64,000 bases of DNA from Gordonia jacobaea. Its GTDB lineage: Bacteria > Actinomycetota > Actinomycetes > Mycobacteriales > Mycobacteriaceae. Position numbers and translations under genes: made by a program. Location of the stretch: assembly GCF_001186365.1 (NCBI RefSeq), contig NZ_LDTZ01000018.1, forward strand, positions 341,535 through 405,534, written 5' to 3'. Below the pieces are notes generated by a model, which was not told where the DNA came from, did no database searches, and saw only the letters and a list, made by a program, of their open reading frames with translations. How positions within the stretch are numbered: position 1 is the stretch's first letter; every line of letters begins with the position of its first letter. Below, one piece after another: positions 8,714 to 18,974 of the stretch.

Positions 8714-9226
8714 GTGTCCGCACCAGCCATCCTCACCTTCCCCAACCCGGTCAACGAGTATGCCGCGCGGTCGACGGCAGGGCTGGTCGTCATCCTGGCG
8801 ATCGTCGCCATCGTGGTGAATCACCCCATCGTCTACGCGTTGCTTGCCCTCGGATTCCTGCTGCGCGTGATGGCAGGCCCCAAGCTGTCGCCGTTCGGGC
8901 AACTCTCCGTGCGGGTCATCGCCCCCAAGATCTGGCGCAAGAGCAAACTCGTCCCAGGACCACCCAAGCGCTTCGCACAAGCCATCGGACTCGCCTTCTC
9001 CACCACGGCGCTGGTCCTGAGCCTGCTCGGCTACGGACTGGCCGCGCAGATCGTCGTCGGGCTGCTGATCGTCGCGGCGTTGTTGGAATCGGTGTTCGGA
9101 TTCTGCCTCGGCTGCGTGATCTTCGGGTTCCTGCAGCAGCGCGGCGTGATCCCCGAGGACGTGTGCGAGGCCTGCAACAACATCTGGCTACGCAACCCCG
9201 AGCAGGCACCGGCCGAGACCCACTGA
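8714..9226 (+). CDS. DUF4395 integral membrane protein
   Basis: 170 residues with four hydrophobic segments. The C-terminal motif FCLGCVIFGFLQQRGVIPED, followed by VCEACNNIW, is typical of DUF4395 and contains paired cysteines (CLGC and CEAC) that could be redox active or bind metal. In other actinobacteria DUF4395 genes often lie near thioredoxin or rhodanese genes; here there is no such neighbour. The start is a GTG with GGGAG a few bases upstream. Function unknown. Confidence 0.85.
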   Translation: MSAPAILTFPNPVNEYAARSTAGLVVILAIVAIVVNHPIVYALLALGFLLRVMAGPKLSPFGQLSVRVIAPKIWRKSKLVPGPPKRFAQAIGLAFSTTALVLSLLGYGLAAQIVVGLLIVAALLESVFGFCLGCVIFGFLQQRGVIPEDVCEACNNIWLRNPEQAPAETH

Positions 9227-9268
9227 GGCATCAGTCAGAGGGCGCTGCCACAGTGCGAGACTGACACA

Positions 9269-9883
9269 GTGGAACAGCCCGGATACGACGCGCTGGCGCA
9301 GCTATACGCCGACTCCTTTCCGACGCCGTATCAGTGTGCCGTCGAACGTCACGCCGTCGAGGCATTTGCCGACGAGGTCCGCGACCATGATCGATCCGCG
9401 ACGGTCTTCGACGTCGGCTGCGGAATCGGCCACGTCACAGCCGATCTCGTCCGGTGGGGCGTACGAACGGTCGGTCTCGAACCCAGCAACGGGATGCGCA
9501 CCATCGCGATGCGTACATACCCTGAGTGTCACTTCATCGACGACGACGCGCTACTCACGCGAGCTGCGGCTGACATCGAGTGCGGCGCAATCCTGGCTCG
9601 CTTCAGTCTGATTCACGTGCCACCCGATGAACTGCCCGACGTGCTTGCCGCCTGGGCCTCCCGATTGACGAGCGGAGCACCGGTGTTGATCGGCACTCAG
9701 GCATCGCTGAACGCCGACACCATCGCATTCGATCACCGCGTCGCGCCTGCCTGGCGCTGGCATCCGGATGCACTCGCGCGCATACTGTTCGACGCAGGCT
9801 TCGACGAAACGTGGCGGTTGATCGCGCAGGCCGACGACACACATCGGTTCCCCGAACTCCACCTGATGGCGCGGCGTCGATGA
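9269..9883 (+). CDS. Class I SAM-dependent methyltransferase
   Basis: 204 residues with the SAM-binding motif I VFDVGCGIGHVT near residue 45, the acidic end of strand 2 in VGLEPSNGM, and the motif IV region ILARFSLIHVPPDELPDVL. The substrate cannot be told. It has a GTG start, 42 bp after the DUF4395 gene, and converges on the phosphatase gene that ends at 9929. Confidence 0.85.
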   Translation: MEQPGYDALAQLYADSFPTPYQCAVERHAVEAFADEVRDHDRSATVFDVGCGIGHVTADLVRWGVRTVGLEPSNGMRTIAMRTYPECHFIDDDALLTRAAADIECGAILARFSLIHVPPDELPDVLAAWASRLTSGAPVLIGTQASLNADTIAFDHRVAPAWRWHPDALARILFDAGFDETWRLIAQADDTHRFPELHLMARRR

Positions 9884-9928
9884 GGGTCGTGTTCTGACAA
9901 GGCTTTTCGCGGCTCGAGCAGCGAGGGC

Positions 9929-10882
9929 CTAGTCCAGCAAGCCCAGGGCGATGCCGTCGAGGATGTCGTGCTCGCTGACGACGAGCTCGGAGATGCCTGC
10001 GCGCTCGGACAGGACCCGAGCGAGTTCCAGCGTCACCAGCGCGCCACCGCCGATCACATCGACGCGGCCGGGATGCATCGGTCCCAGCGCTGCGCGAGCG
10101 TCGCGAGTCATCGCGACGAGGTCGTGGCAGACGCGGTCGAGGTCGTCGATTCCGATGCGCGACAGGTGAATTGCGTCGGAGTCGTAGACGTCCATCCCCG
10201 CGTTCACGGCCGCGATGGTGGTGAGTGTTCCGGCGACACCGACCCAGGTGTGTGCCCGCTCGACCGGCACGGCGTCGAATGCGACGGCGAGCCTGTCGTG
10301 GATGAACTGCGTGGCGTCGCGGATCTCGTCGGCGGTGGGCGGGTCGGAATGCAGAGCGCGCTCGGTGGTGCGCACGCATCCGACGTCAGCGGAGTACGCG
10401 GCCGACACACCCTCAGCATCGCCGAGCACGACCTCGGTCGAGCCGCCACCGAGATCAGTCACCACAAACGGTCCTTCGGCAGGATCGAGTTCGCCGACGG
10501 CACCGCGGAACGACAGCCGTGCCTCCTCATCGCCGGTGATCACCTCGGCCTGCGCCCCGTCGACGACGCATCCGAGCAGTTCCGCAGTCATCGCGAAGAA
10601 GACGTCGCGGTTGCGCGCGTCGCGGGTGGCCGAGGTAGCAACCATACGGACGCGTTCGACGCCGAGCGCGCGCATCACGTCGACGTAGTCGGCGAGCGCG
10701 ACGCGAGTTCTCTCGATCGCCTCGTCGGCGAACTGCCCCGCGGCGTCGACACCCTGCCCTAGGCGCACGACCCGCATCTCGCGGTGCAGATCGCGCAGGC
10801 CGCCGGCGGGAGGCGCGGCCTCTTCCGCGACCAGCAGTCGGATGGAGTTGGTGCCGCAGTCGACGGCGGCGACCACGGTCAC
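9929..10882 (-). CDS. Ppx/GppA family phosphatase (exopolyphosphatase / pppGpp phosphohydrolase)
   Basis: 317 residues of the sugar kinase/actin-fold Ppx-GppA family. Phosphate loop 1 is AAVDCGTNSIRLLVAE at the N-terminus and loop 2 is VVTDLGGGSTEVVLG in the middle. Members hydrolyse polyphosphate or the alarmone pppGpp. It lacks the C-terminal HD extension of the longer E. coli enzymes, like the short mycobacterial proteins, and its position corresponds to Rv1026. GTG at 10882 overlaps the DUF501 stop by four bases (GTGA) and is placed directly before the conserved fold; a longer frame to 11065 is only read-through of that neighbour. Confidence 0.92.
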   Translation of the reverse strand: MTVVAAVDCGTNSIRLLVAEEAAPPAGGLRDLHREMRVVRLGQGVDAAGQFADEAIERTRVALADYVDVMRALGVERVRMVATSATRDARNRDVFFAMTAELLGCVVDGAQAEVITGDEEARLSFRGAVGELDPAEGPFVVTDLGGGSTEVVLGDAEGVSAAYSADVGCVRTTERALHSDPPTADEIRDATQFIHDRLAVAFDAVPVERAHTWVGVAGTLTTIAAVNAGMDVYDSDAIHLSRIGIDDLDRVCHDLVAMTRDARAALGPMHPGRVDVIGGGALVTLELARVLSERAGISELVVSEHDILDGIALGLLD

Positions 10883-11460
10883 CGGTCGGACTCCGCGTCG
10901 TCTGTGGTTGCGGGGACGTCGGTGGTTGCGGGGACGTCGGGCCAGTCGGAGGGAATCGCCGTGCCGCGCATGCCATTTGCGGCTGCGAGCGCCACGGCCT
11001 CGTCGCCGAGGGGATTGACGCCCGGGCCCTTCGCGAGCGAGTGCGCGATCAGGACATGGAGGCACTTGACCCGATCCGGCATGCCGCCGCCGGAGAAGTC
11101 GGTTCCGAGCGATTCGATGGCGTCACGTTCGGCGAGGAACGACTCGTGCGCACGACGGTAGGCGGCGGCGAGATCGTCGTCGACGGCCAGGCGTGCGGTC
11201 ATCTCCTTCATCACACCTGCCGATTCGAGTCGACTCGCCTCGGCGGTCAAGCGGGGATCGGTGAGGTAGTAGAGCGTCGGAAACGGGGTGCCGTCGGGTA
11301 GACGCGGGGTGGTCTTGACGACGGCGGGTACGCCGTCCGGAGTGCGATAACTGACCTCGATGACGCCGCGCGGTTCACGGCCGAGTTGTGTGGCGATTGT
11401 GGCGAGGTCGTCGTCGCTCACCTGCTGGCCGGCAGATTGGTTGCCGTCGGATGTACTCAC
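10879..11460 (-). CDS. DUF501 family protein
   Basis: 193 residues. The DUF501 core runs from about residue 18 (DLATIATQLGREPRGVIEV) to about 165, with the conserved LPDGTPFPTLYYLTDP and GGGMPDRVKCLHVLIAHSLA segments. The position between the FtsB-like protein and the Ppx/GppA phosphatase matches Rv1025. Its molecular role is not known; linkage to division and phosphate metabolism genes is conserved. The C-terminal tail contains a tandem 18-bp duplication (TDVPAT twice, encoded about 10903-10940), which looks like a recent slippage event. GTG start at 11460. Confidence 0.9.
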   Translation of the reverse strand: MSTSDGNQSAGQQVSDDDLATIATQLGREPRGVIEVSYRTPDGVPAVVKTTPRLPDGTPFPTLYYLTDPRLTAEASRLESAGVMKEMTARLAVDDDLAAAYRRAHESFLAERDAIESLGTDFSGGGMPDRVKCLHVLIAHSLAKGPGVNPLGDEAVALAAANGMRGTAIPSDWPDVPATTDVPATTDDAESDR

Positions 11461-11491
11461 GCTTCTTTGCTACCAGTTCAGTGCGGCGAAC

Positions 11492-12205
11492 TCAGTGCGA
11501 CCCCGGCGCGTCGGCTCCGGGTGGGGTCGATACGGACTGCCACAGGTTGCCGTACCAGGAGTTGGCCTCATGTGCCGCTTCGCGCTGACGCTCAGCACTT
11601 CGAGCGGCCTCATCGGGATAGAGCATGACGAACGGCGTCTCGCCGGGCTTGACCAACTTGAGTCGTTCTCGTGCCTTGGCCTCGATGTAGGCGGGATCGT
11701 TCTGCTCGTTGACCTTCTGCTGGTAGTCGGCGACCTGGTCGCGCAACTGTGCATTCGACTCTTCGAGCTGCGAGAACTCGGTGTGCTGCGAGAAGTACGT
11801 ACGCAGCGGCATAGCCAGGGTGAGCGCGACGACGCCGATGACCAACGACAGCACCACTGCGCGTTTTGCGTCGACGTTGTGAAGTCGCTGCGCCATTCGT
11901 TCGGTGAATCCCGCCCGTCGTCGACGTTGCGCTCGCAGCCGCTCACGTTCGCGACGCACGTCGGAGATCTCGTCACCGGAATCGCTTTCGCTGTCGGGGA
12001 CGTCGTCGGTGTGTGCGTCGGAAACCTCGGCGTCGAAGTCGATGATCGAGTCGTCGTAGATCTCCTGTTCGCCGGTCTCGATGACCGAGACCGGCGAACG
12101 GCGAGAAGTCGACCGCTCGCGCCGGGGCGCCTTACGGGCACGCTCCCGAGAGCGGGGATCGCTCGTCGACGCACGCGTGCGCCGACGCCCTGAGCCCTGT
12201 GCCAT
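11492..12205 (-). CDS. FtsB/DivIC-type septum formation initiator
   Basis: 237 residues. A basic then acidic, disordered cytoplasmic region covers about 1-115, one transmembrane helix about 116-138 (AVVLSLVIGVVALTLAMPL), and an extracytoplasmic coiled coil about 142-175 (SQLEESNAQLRDQVADYQQK). It ends in the family's terminal motif ARERLKLVKPGETPFVM. FtsB-like proteins join FtsL and FtsQ in the divisome. The long arginine- and aspartate-rich N-terminus is typical of the mycobacterial version (Rv1024). It sits 13 bp downstream of eno and just before the DUF501 gene. Confidence 0.9.
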   Translation of the reverse strand: MAQGSGRRRTRASTSDPRSRERARKAPRRERSTSRRSPVSVIETGEQEIYDDSIIDFDAEVSDAHTDDVPDSESDSGDEISDVRRERERLRAQRRRRAGFTERMAQRLHNVDAKRAVVLSLVIGVVALTLAMPLRTYFSQHTEFSQLEESNAQLRDQVADYQQKVNEQNDPAYIEAKARERLKLVKPGETPFVMLYPDEAARSAERQREAAHEANSWYGNLWQSVSTPPGADAPGSH

Positions 12206-12218
12206 GGGCTCTAGCTAA

Positions 12219-13565
<1,347 letters not shown>

Positions 13566-13632
13566 CTAGTCGGTGAAGTCAACAGTCACGCATCGAGCGC
13601 GCAAGGCGGGAGCGTCGAGGCTCATGCGGCGT

Positions 13633-14376
13633 TCAGTAGCGGACGTTGATCGAATACGCGTTGGCGTGGTCGCGCACGTCGATGACGTAGGCCATCGAAT
13701 TGTTGTAGACCTTGACCGCTTTCTCCCAGCCCTGCGGTGTTGTCATGTCGCCGCCCGCGGACACGCACAGGTAGCGGGCCGCAGACAGCGCGGCGTCGTC
13801 GATGTTGTCCGGATCGGCCCTACCGTCACCGTTGGCGTCGACGCCGTAGCGTCGCCACGTCTCCGGGATGAACTGGAACGGACCCATCGCACGGTCGTGA
13901 GTGGCGTCGCCGTCGAGTTTCCCGCCGTCGGTGTCGGGGATCTCCATGTTTCCCCGCGTCCCGTCGAGCGGCACACCCCTGATCGGCGGGCTGACGTCGC
14001 CGTTCGGCGCGATCTTCGAGCCGCGGTACTGACCGTGTTTGCTCTCGACACCGCCGATACCAGCGAGGGTCGTCCACCCGATTCCGCACTCGGGATGTTG
14101 CTGTCGTTGGATCTCGGCGGCGTTGCCGTAGGACTCCAGCGCGACGAACGGGATACCCGTGGCGTCGGAGATCGGCCGAGCCCAGTCGCGTAGCTGCTCA
14201 GCAGTGCGTCCAGGCGCGTTGATGTCGACAAACGGTACCGGCGTTCCAAGACCCGGCGGGATGCCGTCGGGAATGTCGGGACGGTTCAGGGAGGGGAGGT
14301 CGAGGCACGCCGACGTCAGAATTGCGACGCAGGTGAGAGCGGATATCGAGGCGAGTGCCCGTCGAACGGTGGTCAT
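13633..14376 (-). CDS. lpqU: LpqU-like lipoprotein with lytic transglycosylase (SLT_2) domain
   Basis: 247 residues. A lipoprotein signal with lipobox LTSAC places the acylated Cys near residue 21. The fold of MltB-like lytic transglycosylases follows: IGWTTLAGIGGVESKHGQ carries the catalytic glutamate, and DRAMGPFQFIPETWRRYG, DGRADPDNIDDAALSAARYLC follow. Such enzymes cleave peptidoglycan glycan strands non-hydrolytically. The position upstream of eno corresponds to Rv1022 (LpqU). In M. tuberculosis, as I recall it, mazG is the other neighbour; here efeUOB and a sulfation module intervene. ATG at 14376 is chosen because the signal peptide starts there; an in-frame extension to 14472 would put 32 polar residues in front. 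Confidence 0.88.
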   Translation of the reverse strand: MTTVRRALASISALTCVAILTSACLDLPSLNRPDIPDGIPPGLGTPVPFVDINAPGRTAEQLRDWARPISDATGIPFVALESYGNAAEIQRQQHPECGIGWTTLAGIGGVESKHGQYRGSKIAPNGDVSPPIRGVPLDGTRGNMEIPDTDGGKLDGDATHDRAMGPFQFIPETWRRYGVDANGDGRADPDNIDDAALSAARYLCVSAGGDMTTPQGWEKAVKVYNNSMAYVIDVRDHANAYSINVRY

Positions 14377-14446
14377 CGATTCACCATGGTGCCATTGGTC
14401 CCTTGGTGATCCCGCATCGTAGAGCGTAGCCTTAGCTCGCTTACGG

Positions 14447-14472
14447 TAGGTAAAGCTTGGCTGACCAGCCAA
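14447..14472. promoter_or_regulatory. Candidate iron-regulator (DtxR/IdeR-like) site and inverted repeat before efeU
   Basis: The 18 bases from 14447 match the mycobacterial iron box at about 12 positions (TAGGTAAAGCTTGGCTGA). It is followed and overlapped by the inverted repeat TTGGCT-GACC-AGCCAA (14457-14472). Both lie 33-58 bp upstream of the efeU start in the divergent region with lpqU. Iron control of efeUOB is known in other bacteria; the match here is weak and the assignment is inference. Confidence 0.3.
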
Positions 14473-14504
14473 AACGCAGCAAATCGGACAAACCGGAGAA
14501 ATAC

Positions 14505-16169
14505 GTGTTCGCGACCCTCATCATCGGCCTTCGCGAGGGGCTCGAGGCGGCACTCATCGTGGGCATCATCGCGGCCTTCCTGCGACGCCAGGGCCGCACC
14601 GACGCCCTGCGCTGGATGTGGGTCGGGGTCGGCGTCGCCGTCGCGATCTGCGTCGCCGTCGCGATCGGTCTCGAGGTGCTGTCGCGCGACCTGCCACAGC
14701 GCCAGCAAGAGGGCCTCGAAACCGTCATCGGCGTCATCGCCGTCGCGATGGTCACGTACATGATCGTGTGGATGCGTCAGCACGCACGCGACCTCAAGGG
14801 AGATCTCGAGGCCGCGGCCACCGATGCGGTGAACGAGGGCTCGGCTATCGCGTTCGTCATGATGGCCTTCCTCGCGGTACTCCGCGAGGGGCTCGAGACG
14901 TCGGTGTTCCTGGTCGCAGCATTCAATGCCAGTAACAACGCCGTGCCCTCGGCGCTGGGCGCGATCATCGGAATCGGCATAGCGGTACTGCTGGGCTACG
15001 GCATCTATCGCGGTGGCGTCCACATCAACCTCGCGCGGTTCTTCAAGGTCACCGGTTTGCTGCTCGCCCTGGTCGCGGCGGGACTCGTGATGACCGCGTT
15101 CCGTACCGCGCACGAGGCGGGCTGGCTCAACGTCGGGCAACAGCAGGTCGTCGACCTGACCTGGCTCGTCCAACCCGGCTCCATCCAATCCTCGCTGCTG
15201 ACCGGCGTTCTCGGAATCCAACCGAAGCCCGTGCTCATCGAGGTCGTCGGCTGGGCGGTCTACCTGCTCATCGTCGGCACCATCGTGCTCTGGCCGGCGG
15301 GCAAGGCGTTCCCCCGACGAGCCGCCGGGCTGGCGTGTGGCGCTCTCGCCGGAGTGCTCGCGATCGCGGCCGTCGTCGTCTTCTCCACTGCACCGGCTGA
15401 ACCGGCGCCTCCGTCGGACACGATGCGTGGCAGTGTCTCCGGCACGCCGTCGACCTCCGGTGTGCTGACCGGCAAGACCATTCGGGTGCCCGATCCCGTC
15501 GCAGTACGCGTCGAGTCCGCCGATGCCTCGCAGGCAACGGGCACGCTCACGTCCGGGTCGGTGTCGACGCCGCTGCCCAAGCTCGCTGCCACAGACAACG
15601 CGCAGATCGGCTCGGCGAGCTACCCGACCTATCAACAGCTCGCCTCACCGAACCTCGATATCGCCACGCTCGTTCCCGACGCCCCCACCCGCGTCACGCC
15701 TGCACAGGTCGCCGCAGGCAACAACGGGCGCCTGCCCGTCGGACTGAACACGCAAACGTTCGGAGTCGACGCACCGGTGATCTACACGATGACCGCGACG
15801 GTGACTACCAGCGTCGACCCGGCGTTCAATACGCCGGTGGCCGCGGATGTCCACTACGTCGTGACTGCCACCGCCACCCCTGATTCCGGCGCGGCCGTGG
15901 TGCTCGGGAAGGTCGCGACGTTCGACGCCGAGCACACCGCCGATGCCGCAGAACTCGGTGCACTCCAAAACGCCCTCGACCAACGATCGGCGCATCACGT
16001 CCGCTCGGTCGTAGTACCGCTGTGGCTTGCCGGATGCGCCGTCGTCGCCGCGATTCTGGCCGGACTGCTACTGGTGCGACGCAGGCGTCCGACGCCGCCG
16101 CCCGAACACGAGGATTTGCAGACAGGGACCCTGACCGGCCCCGTTCACACAAAGGAGAAAACCACATGA
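14505..16169 (+). CDS. efeU: EfeU iron permease (FTR1 family) with large C-terminal extracytoplasmic extension
   Basis: 554 residues from GTG at 14505, which has GGAG seven bases upstream and begins directly with the first membrane helix. Two REGLE iron-binding motifs (REGLEAALI near residue 9, REGLETSVF near 130) mark the Ftr1/EfeU core, about 280 residues with seven membrane segments. It then continues for about 270 residues beyond the E. coli length: a Ser/Thr/Pro-rich linker, a beta-rich extracytoplasmic region and a final membrane helix (LAGCAVVAAILAGLLLV) followed by RRRRP. The family imports ferrous iron after oxidation with EfeO and EfeB, and all three genes are adjacent. The stop overlaps the efeO start (ATGA). 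Confidence 0.93.
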   Translation: MFATLIIGLREGLEAALIVGIIAAFLRRQGRTDALRWMWVGVGVAVAICVAVAIGLEVLSRDLPQRQQEGLETVIGVIAVAMVTYMIVWMRQHARDLKGDLEAAATDAVNEGSAIAFVMMAFLAVLREGLETSVFLVAAFNASNNAVPSALGAIIGIGIAVLLGYGIYRGGVHINLARFFKVTGLLLALVAAGLVMTAFRTAHEAGWLNVGQQQVVDLTWLVQPGSIQSSLLTGVLGIQPKPVLIEVVGWAVYLLIVGTIVLWPAGKAFPRRAAGLACGALAGVLAIAAVVVFSTAPAEPAPPSDTMRGSVSGTPSTSGVLTGKTIRVPDPVAVRVESADASQATGTLTSGSVSTPLPKLAATDNAQIGSASYPTYQQLASPNLDIATLVPDAPTRVTPAQVAAGNNGRLPVGLNTQTFGVDAPVIYTMTATVTTSVDPAFNTPVAADVHYVVTATATPDSGAAVVLGKVATFDAEHTADAAELGALQNALDQRSAHHVRSVVVPLWLAGCAVVAAILAGLLLVRRRRPTPPPEHEDLQTGTLTGPVHTKEKTT

Positions 16170-17359
16170 GGGTGCGACCACTGGTGGCCGTCGGCGCGGC
16201 AGCCGTCGCCGTCGTCGGGATCGCGGGCTGTTCGGACAGCTCCGACTCGTCGAACTCGTCGTCGGATGTGAAGACCGTCAAGGTCGAGATCACCGATCAG
16301 GGCTGCAAGGCCACCCCGGACAAGGTCGACGCCGGGCCGATCACCTTCGAGATCACCAACACGAACGCGGCAGCGGTCAACGAGGTCGAGCTGATCAAGG
16401 ACAACCGCATTCTCGCCGAGCGCGAGAACATCGTGCCCGGCATGGCGTCGGTCTCGTTCTCTCACAAGCTCGACGGCGGCACGTACGAGCTGTACTGCCC
16501 CGGCGCCACCAACGAAAAGACTCAGTTCACGGTCACCGGCAAGGCCACGGAGGCAACCGGAACCGTCGCGGACAAGCTGAAGACCGCGTCCGCCGACTAC
16601 AAGGCCTACGTGATCACTCAGGTCAACAGCCTCGTCGAGAACACCAGGACGCTGACCGACGCCGTGAAGGCCAACAACCTCGAGGCCGCGCGGGAGGCGT
16701 ATCCCAAGGCCCGCCCGTACTACGAGCGCATCGAGCCGATCGCCGGCGCATTCTGCACCGACGGTTCGACGGACTGCTCCGACAACGCTTCTGTCAGCCT
16801 CGATTTCGCGATCGACGCCCGCCCGGATGCGGTTGGTCCCGGCGACAAGTGGGAGGGCTTCCACGTCCTGGAGAAGGCGATCTACCAGGACAAGAACCTC
16901 GCGAACATGGGTCCTGTCGCAGCGGAACTGCAGAAAAACGTCGAACTGCTCCAGACCGTCGTCAACAAGCCAGAATTCACCTTCGCTCCCGCTGAAATCG
17001 TCAACGGCGCAGGCGATCTGCTCGACGAGGTCTCGACGACCAAACTCACCGGTGAAGAAGAGGCGTACTCGCACATCGACATCCTCGACATGCAGGCGAA
17101 CATCGAGGGCTCCGAGCAGGCCTTCGCCATGGTCAAGCCTGCGCTGAAGGAGATCGATCCGCAGCTCACGCAGACCATCACCGACGCGTTTGCCAGGGTC
17201 GATTCTCTGATCGACACCTTCCGCGACCCCAACGAGCCCGGCGGCTTCAAGAACTTCACGCAGGTGACCGCCGAGCAGAAGCGCGAGATGGCAGCCGCCA
17301 TCGTCGCCGTCAAGGATCCGCTGGCGCAGGCCGGCGGAAAGATCGCCGCAGCGAGCTGA
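16166..17359 (+). CDS. efeO: EfeO iron-binding lipoprotein (cupredoxin + M75 domains)
   Basis: 397 residues. Lipoprotein signal with lipobox GIAGC near residue 22, then a serine-rich linker. An N-terminal cupredoxin-like domain covers about 40-135 (VEITDQGCKATPDKVDAGPI; ELYCPGA). The M75/imelysin-like helical domain covers about 145-397 with the HxxE motif in GFHVLEKAIY. EfeO captures iron outside the membrane and passes it to EfeU. ATG at 16166 lies within the efeU stop and is preceded by AAAGGAG at ideal spacing, so translation is coupled. efeB follows after one base. Confidence 0.96.
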   Translation: MRVRPLVAVGAAAVAVVGIAGCSDSSDSSNSSSDVKTVKVEITDQGCKATPDKVDAGPITFEITNTNAAAVNEVELIKDNRILAERENIVPGMASVSFSHKLDGGTYELYCPGATNEKTQFTVTGKATEATGTVADKLKTASADYKAYVITQVNSLVENTRTLTDAVKANNLEAAREAYPKARPYYERIEPIAGAFCTDGSTDCSDNASVSLDFAIDARPDAVGPGDKWEGFHVLEKAIYQDKNLANMGPVAAELQKNVELLQTVVNKPEFTFAPAEIVNGAGDLLDEVSTTKLTGEEEAYSHIDILDMQANIEGSEQAFAMVKPALKEIDPQLTQTITDAFARVDSLIDTFRDPNEPGGFKNFTQVTAEQKREMAAAIVAVKDPLAQAGGKIAAAS

Positions 17360-17360
17360 T

Positions 17361-18701
17361 GTGATGTCCGCCGACGACAACATTCCGACGCAGCAACCGG
17401 ATGACGCCACCCCATCCGACCAGACCGCCGACACGTCCAGCAGTGGACGTGGACCGCGCTTGGGACGCAGGGGATTTCTTGGTGCCGCCGGCCTCGCGGG
17501 AGTTGTCGTCGGCGGCGCCGCGGGTGGCGCCATCGGTTACGCCGCCGCACCGAAACCGACGGATACCGCGTCCGAAATCGTCGATTTCTACGGCGAGCAC
17601 CAAGCGGGAATCACTACGCCCCAACAGAATTCGCTCGTGTTCGCTGCGTTCGACGTCGCCGACTCGGTGACAACGCAGCAGCTCGAGGTGATGCTCGCAC
17701 GATGGGCCGCCGCGGCAAGCCTGCTCACGCAGGGCAAGCCGGTCGGACCGGTGGAGACCCGCCCGGGTTCACCCCCCGCGGACACCGGCGAGGCCTTCGA
17801 CCTCGGGCCGAACAAACTCACGATCACAGTGGGCTTCGGCCCAACTCTGTTCGACGATCGATTCGGCCTGCGCGACAAGATGCCCGCCGCCCTGAAACCG
17901 TTGGGGCAGTTGGCAGTCGACACGACGATCGATCCGTCGATCAGCGGCGGCGACATCTGCGTGCAAGCGTGCTCCGAAGACCCACAGGTCGCTTTTCACG
18001 CCGTCCGCAACCTTGCCCGTATCGGCCGCACCGTTGTCACGCTGCGCTGGCTCCAAGAGGGTTTCGGGCGCGCATCTGCCACGTCGACTTCGCAGGTGAC
18101 ACCGCGGAACCTGTTCGGATTCAAGGACGGAACGGCGAACATCAAGGCCGAGGACCCGAGCGTCGCCAAAGAATGGGTGTGGGTCGGCGACGAGACGGAT
18201 CAGCCGTGGATGAAGGGCGGCTCGTATCTGGTGTCGCGCAAAATCCGCATGCACATCGAGGCGTGGGACTCCGACGACATCGGCAACCAGGAGTTGATCT
18301 TCGGCCGCACCAAGGACAACGGAGCTCCCCTGTCGGGCGGCAGCGAGTTCACCACGATCGACTTCCACAAACGACTCGACACCGGCAAGTATGCAGTCGA
18401 CCGGTTCTCGCACGTGCGACTCGCACACCCCGACAACAACGGCGGCGCCCAGATCCTGCGTCGCGGTTACAACTACACCGACGGAATCGACACGCGCACA
18501 GGGACTCTGGCCGCAGGACTGTTCTTCATCGCGTACCAGAAGAACGCGCACGAGCAGTTCGTGCGCATCCAGAACAACCTCGCCCAGGACGGGCTCAACG
18601 AGTACATCGCACCGATTTCGAGCTCACTCTTCGCCGTCCCACCGGGCCTGTCGAAGATCGGCGACTGGTACGGCAAGACGCTCTTCGGGTACACGGACTA
18701 G
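17361..18701 (+). CDS. efeB: EfeB, Tat-exported DyP-type heme peroxidase
   Basis: 446 residues. A Tat signal (LGRRGFLGAAGLAG near residues 33-46) exports the folded protein. The DyP fold shows the GFKDGTANI motif with the distal catalytic Asp, and the C-terminal RGYNYTDG and FIAYQKNAHEQFVRIQNNLA segments. DyP peroxidases bind heme and oxidise substrates with peroxide; in the EfeUOB system EfeB is thought to oxidise ferrous iron or release iron from heme. GTG at 17361 or ATG at 17364 may be the start; neither has a clear ribosome site, which fits translation coupled to efeO. Confidence 0.95.
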   Translation: MMSADDNIPTQQPDDATPSDQTADTSSSGRGPRLGRRGFLGAAGLAGVVVGGAAGGAIGYAAAPKPTDTASEIVDFYGEHQAGITTPQQNSLVFAAFDVADSVTTQQLEVMLARWAAAASLLTQGKPVGPVETRPGSPPADTGEAFDLGPNKLTITVGFGPTLFDDRFGLRDKMPAALKPLGQLAVDTTIDPSISGGDICVQACSEDPQVAFHAVRNLARIGRTVVTLRWLQEGFGRASATSTSQVTPRNLFGFKDGTANIKAEDPSVAKEWVWVGDETDQPWMKGGSYLVSRKIRMHIEAWDSDDIGNQELIFGRTKDNGAPLSGGSEFTTIDFHKRLDTGKYAVDRFSHVRLAHPDNNGGAQILRRGYNYTDGIDTRTGTLAAGLFFIAYQKNAHEQFVRIQNNLAQDGLNEYIAPISSSLFAVPPGLSKIGDWYGKTLFGYTD

Positions 18702-18733
18702 CGCGGCGTCGTGGGCGCGGCGTCGTGGGCGCG

Positions 18734-18974
18734 CGGAAAGTAAGGGAAGGATTCTTTCCCCTAGTTCCTGAGGCTTCCCCGCGACACGTCTCGAGGAAAC
18801 GCGCACAACCCGCGGAAGAACCCTTTCCCCTGGTTCCTGCGCGAAGGGGCGGCCCGGCGGCCCAGCGCAGAAAGTCGCGGAAGAATCGCTTCCCCTACTT
18901 CCTGCGCGGATGGCTCACCCGGCAGCCATGCACCGCACCGAGCCCACCCCGCTGATCGAGCCTGTCGAGATCAC
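18734..18974. repeat. Palindromic repeat cluster between efeB and cysNC
   Basis: The region carries three degenerate copies of a motif ending TTCCCCTACTTCCTGCGC (about 18755, 18823, 18890), each paired with an upstream G/A-rich arm so that short hairpins form (for example GGAAAGTAAGGGAA with TTTCCC). The stretch 18734-18842 aligns along its length with the 116-bp repeat found twice near 43.4-44 kb. At 18950-18974 lies a half-copy of a different repeat, CGCTGATCGAGCCTGTCGAG, which matches the 51-kb repeat cluster at 23 of 25 bases and runs into the cysNC stop codon. No gene is seen in the 269 bp between the converging genes. Confidence 0.75.

Noticed and set aside
14373..15635. 420-codon minus-strand frame opposite efeU
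   Set aside because: Antisense shadow of a well-supported efeU gene; charged low-complexity product without motifs.
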